Part shown: in pieces, positions 5,681 through 7,332 of the stretch
Position numbering within the stretch: the stretch's first letter is position 1
How the letters are laid out: each line of letters starts with the position of its first letter
DNA from: Deltaproteobacteria bacterium
Lineage (GTDB): Bacteria > Desulfobacterota > DSM-4660 > Desulfatiglandales > Desulfatiglandaceae
DNA: 7,332 nucleotides
NCBI GenBank assembly: GCA_011051075.1
Contig: DREN01000269.1
Span: 1-7,332 of the forward strand
Direction: 5' to 3'
The notes under the pieces: model-generated
Database searches by the model: none
Told to the model about the DNA's origin: nothing
What the model saw: the letters and a program-made list of their open reading frames with translations, nothing else
Program-made: the position numbers and the translations under genes

Positions 5681-6862
5681 TCAGAGGGAAGTGGATTTCA
5701 CGGCAAGCCCTGCCTCTTCTTCCCTGATTGATATTACCACCCTGTAGAGCGCAGTGATCATAAGGCTCCCGAGGGCGTAGACCCCAAGGGAGATGGTCAG
5801 CTCCACCCATGAGGGGGGGTACTCCATGATGCGGCCGAACACGTTGGGGATAAAGGCGGCCGGGACCAGCACATAGCCCTTGTCGATCCAGAGTCCCGCG
5901 AGCGTAATGACGCAGGCCGTAACAAGGAGCGGGCCCCTGGCCCTGACCCGGGGAGTGCACAGCATGGCGATGGAGACAGCTATGGCCATGTTCATGCACC
6001 AGTACCAGGGTACCAGGGCACGATTATCCCCGATACCTGAAAACAGATACTGGAAGGTCTCGGTGTACTGGGGGATGTTGGCGTAAAATGCGGTAAAGTA
6101 CTCAACGCCCAGGAACAGGAGATCGATGATCAGGGCGTAGATCATTATGGTCACCAGTTTCTGTACGGCCCTCTCCTCCACCCTGAACCGGGTGAGTGCC
6201 CTGATTATGGCGGAGATGATAATGAGAAGGGCCGGTCCCGCGGCAAAGGCCGTTGTCAGGAAGCGTGGGGCCATAATGGCAGTCATCCAGAACCCCCGGC
6301 CTGGCGTACCCGCGTAGATAAAGGCCGTGACAGTGTGCATGATTATGGCCCAGGGCATGGAGAGATAGATCAGGGCCTTAACCCACTGCCGGGGCGGCTC
6401 CCCCCTCTTTTCCGCCCCCAGCATGGCCCAGCCGATGATGAGGTTCAACAGCATGAAACCGGGGAGGAAAATGGTGTCATAGAAGAGCATGGAGCGAGGG
6501 GTGGGATTCAGTGGCACGTTCAGTATCCGCATGGGCATGCCCACGTCCGAGAAGATGAAGAGGAGGCTCATGAGAAGGGCGCCCACGGCCAGGAACTGGG
6601 ACAGGACGGTAATCCTGGCAAAGGCCCTGAAATCGTGCAGGTAGAGGGGGAGCACCACCATGAGCACCGAGGCGGCAACGCCCACCAGGAAGGTGAACTG
6701 GGAGATGTAGAACCCCCATGACACGTCCCTGCTCATGCCGGTGACCCACATCCCCTCCCGCAACTGGTACAGGTATGCAAGCAGACCGATTACCACGGCC
6801 ACACACAGGGCCGAGATCCAGGCCCAGTAGATCTTTCCGCCATGAAAGGCCTTTTCTATCAT
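5681..6862 (-). CDS. dsrP: DsrP, NrfD-family quinone-interacting subunit of DsrMKJOP
   Basis: This is an integral membrane protein of 393 residues from the chosen start, with about ten membrane spans (roughly 11-31, 51-72, 83-105, 130-150, 165-185, 200-220, 236-256, 285-302, 311-330 and 355-375). Signature stretches of DsrP as I know it are present: TGMSRDVSWG at 41-50, FTFLVGVAAS at 56-65, the HTVTAFIYAG block at 176-185, FFAAGP-like TTAFAAGP at 203-210, EYFTAFY at 254-260 and WIDKGY at 325-330. NrfD-type subunits exchange electrons with menaquinol and pass them to a partner iron-sulfur protein, here DsrO just upstream. An in-frame TTG seven codons earlier (6883) has no ribosome-binding site, whereas AGAAGG lies five nt before the ATG at 6862, so I prefer 6862. 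The 108-bp gap to dsrO is longer than expected for partner subunits. Confidence 0.92.
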   Translation of the reverse strand: MIEKAFHGGKIYWAWISALCVAVVIGLLAYLYQLREGMWVTGMSRDVSWGFYISQFTFLVGVAASVLMVVLPLYLHDFRAFARITVLSQFLAVGALLMSLLFIFSDVGMPMRILNVPLNPTPRSMLFYDTIFLPGFMLLNLIIGWAMLGAEKRGEPPRQWVKALIYLSMPWAIIMHTVTAFIYAGTPGRGFWMTAIMAPRFLTTAFAAGPALLIIISAIIRALTRFRVEERAVQKLVTIMIYALIIDLLFLGVEYFTAFYANIPQYTETFQYLFSGIGDNRALVPWYWCMNMAIAVSIAMLCTPRVRARGPLLVTACVITLAGLWIDKGYVLVPAAFIPNVFGRIMEYPPSWVELTISLGVYALGSLMITALYRVVISIREEEAGLAVKSTSL

Positions 6863-6867
6863 GTCAG

Positions 6868-6873
6868 CCTTCT
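6868..6873 (-). promoter_or_regulatory. Ribosome-binding site that decides the dsrP start
   Basis: AGAAGG on the minus strand stands five nt before the ATG at 6862. The upstream in-frame TTG at 6883 is preceded only by CAACCCCG, with no purine-rich site. This favours the shorter product beginning MIEKAF, which also matches the way DsrP proteins usually begin. Confidence 0.7.
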
Positions 6874-6932
6874 TTTGTTTCAACGGGGTTGATATCCATC
6901 CGTTAACCGGATTTCACCGGCTGTCCCCATTC

Positions 6933-6974
6933 GACGTTCGATGTTCGACGTTCATCCTGCATCCTGCATCCTAC
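6933..6974 (-). repeat. Composite heptanucleotide tandem array at the end of dsrO
   Basis: Read on the minus strand, six heptamers follow each other in exact 7-nt register: GTAGGAT, GCAGGAT, GCAGGAT, then GAACGTC, GAACATC, GAACGTC, with a partial seventh unit (GAA). There are thus two unit families (GNAGGAT and GAACRTC) of three copies each that share phase and a leading G. The first unit contains the dsrO stop codon (TAG, 6973-6971). The array fills much of the dsrO-dsrP spacer. Heptameric intergenic arrays are known in cyanobacteria (STRR elements); no link to those is claimed. Confidence 0.85.
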
Positions 6975-7332
6975 AAAACATAAAACACCGACGGTCCGGT
7001 GCCAAGCTCGGGCTTGCGTCTCATGTGGGGGTTCTCCTCCAGGAGCCTCCGGACCGGGGAGGCGGGGTCTTCCAGGTCTCCGAAGGTTAAGGCCCCGTAT
7101 TTGCAGGCCTCAACGCAGGCCGGCATCTTCCCCCTTTTCAGACGTTCCTGGCAGAAATTGCACTTTTCAACAACCCCCCTGCGCCGGGTGGGGTACGAGG
7201 GGTTTATCTTTCTTATAAAGGGGCGGGGATCCCTGAAGTTGAAACTGCGCGAACCGTAGGGACAGGCGGCCATGCAGAACCTGCACCCGATGCAGCGGTG
7301 GTAGTCGATCATGACTATCCCGTCCTTTTCCC
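6971..7332 (-). CDS. dsrO: DsrO, periplasmic 4Fe-4S subunit of DsrMKJOP (5' end outside window)
   Basis: This is the C-terminal 119 residues of a ferredoxin-like electron carrier; the frame stays open to the right edge, so the Met at 7312 is internal, not the start. Two cysteine clusters are visible. The first is CIGCRFCMAACP (C-x2-C-x2-C-x3-C-P). The second is CNFC followed, after 11 residues, by CVEAC (C-x2-C-x11-C-x3-C). The surrounding text (DGIVMIDYHRC, ACPYGSRSFN, GVVEKCNFC, ALTFGDLEDP, and the RRKPELGT tail ending in VFYVL) matches what I know of DsrO. In the complex DsrO works on the periplasmic side with DsrP and the haem protein DsrJ; its Tat signal would lie outside this window. 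The natural C-terminal wording argues against truncation at the stop. HmcB/TmcB-type paralogues are the main alternative and are less likely given the DsrP neighbour. Confidence 0.9.
   Translation of the reverse strand, partial: EKDGIVMIDYHRCIGCRFCMAACPYGSRSFNFRDPRPFIRKINPSYPTRRRGVVEKCNFCQERLKRGKMPACVEACKYGALTFGDLEDPASPVRRLLEENPHMRRKPELGTGPSVFYVL

Noticed and set aside
6863..6883. Extended dsrP start at the in-frame TTG (6883).
   Set aside because: It has no ribosome-binding site and adds a polar seven-residue leader, while AGAAGG stands at ideal spacing before the ATG at 6862.
6899..6926. Possible hairpin in the dsrO-dsrP spacer (AGCCGG with CCGGTT on the minus strand) as a terminator or attenuator.
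   Set aside because: The stem is six pairs including a G-U pair, with no following T-run; it is too weak to claim.

Overview
The window carries seven protein genes, all on the minus strand and closely packed, so transcription runs from the right edge to the left. The two rightmost genes, an incomplete dsrO and a full dsrP, are the last two subunits of the DsrMKJOP membrane complex. This points to a dissimilatory sulfur-metabolising anaerobe, most likely a sulfate-reducing member of the Desulfobacterota (the former Deltaproteobacteria). Mid-range GC and the accessory genes (two lipoproteins and a HAMP-linked class III cyclase) agree with that, but the species cannot be named from the sequence.

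Layout along the direction of transcription, right to left: dsrO (7332-6971, 5' end outside the window); a spacer of about 108 bp containing an in-register heptanucleotide array; dsrP (6862-5681); an 18-bp gap; a class II-type histone-deacetylase-family amidohydrolase (5662-4595); a 39-bp gap filled by a perfect hairpin; a two-TM sensor/HAMP/class III nucleotide cyclase (4555-3098); a 27-bp gap; a lipoprotein polysaccharide deacetylase with a LysM-like N-terminal region (3070-2012); a 4-bp gap; a LysM/TPR lipoprotein (2007-796); a 4-bp overlap; and a YhhN-family lysoplasmalogenase-like membrane protein (799-137). The last 136 bp hold an octanucleotide array and a small AT-rich palindrome but no gene that I can see. 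I found no RNA gene, insertion sequence, CRISPR array or classic stem-plus-U-tract terminator. No plus-strand reading frame looks like a real gene.

The genes fall into three modules. DsrO and DsrP serve respiratory electron transfer between the quinone pool and the sulfite-reduction machinery. The deacetylase and the cyclase look regulatory or metabolic, acting on acetyl-lysine or acetyl-polyamine and producing a cyclic nucleotide. The last three genes act at the envelope: glycan deacetylation, glycan binding with a scaffold, and ether-lipid turnover. Tight spacing, and start-stop coupling in the last three genes, suggest co-transcription, possibly as a long 3' extension of the dsr operon. 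The points most worth a second look are the hairpin that may bring a distant Shine-Dalgarno sequence close to the cyclase start, the cyclase's Gln at the substrate-selecting Lys position, a C9 tract inside the cyclase, a CxxCH motif in the TPR lipoprotein, and the two microtandem arrays placed at gene ends.
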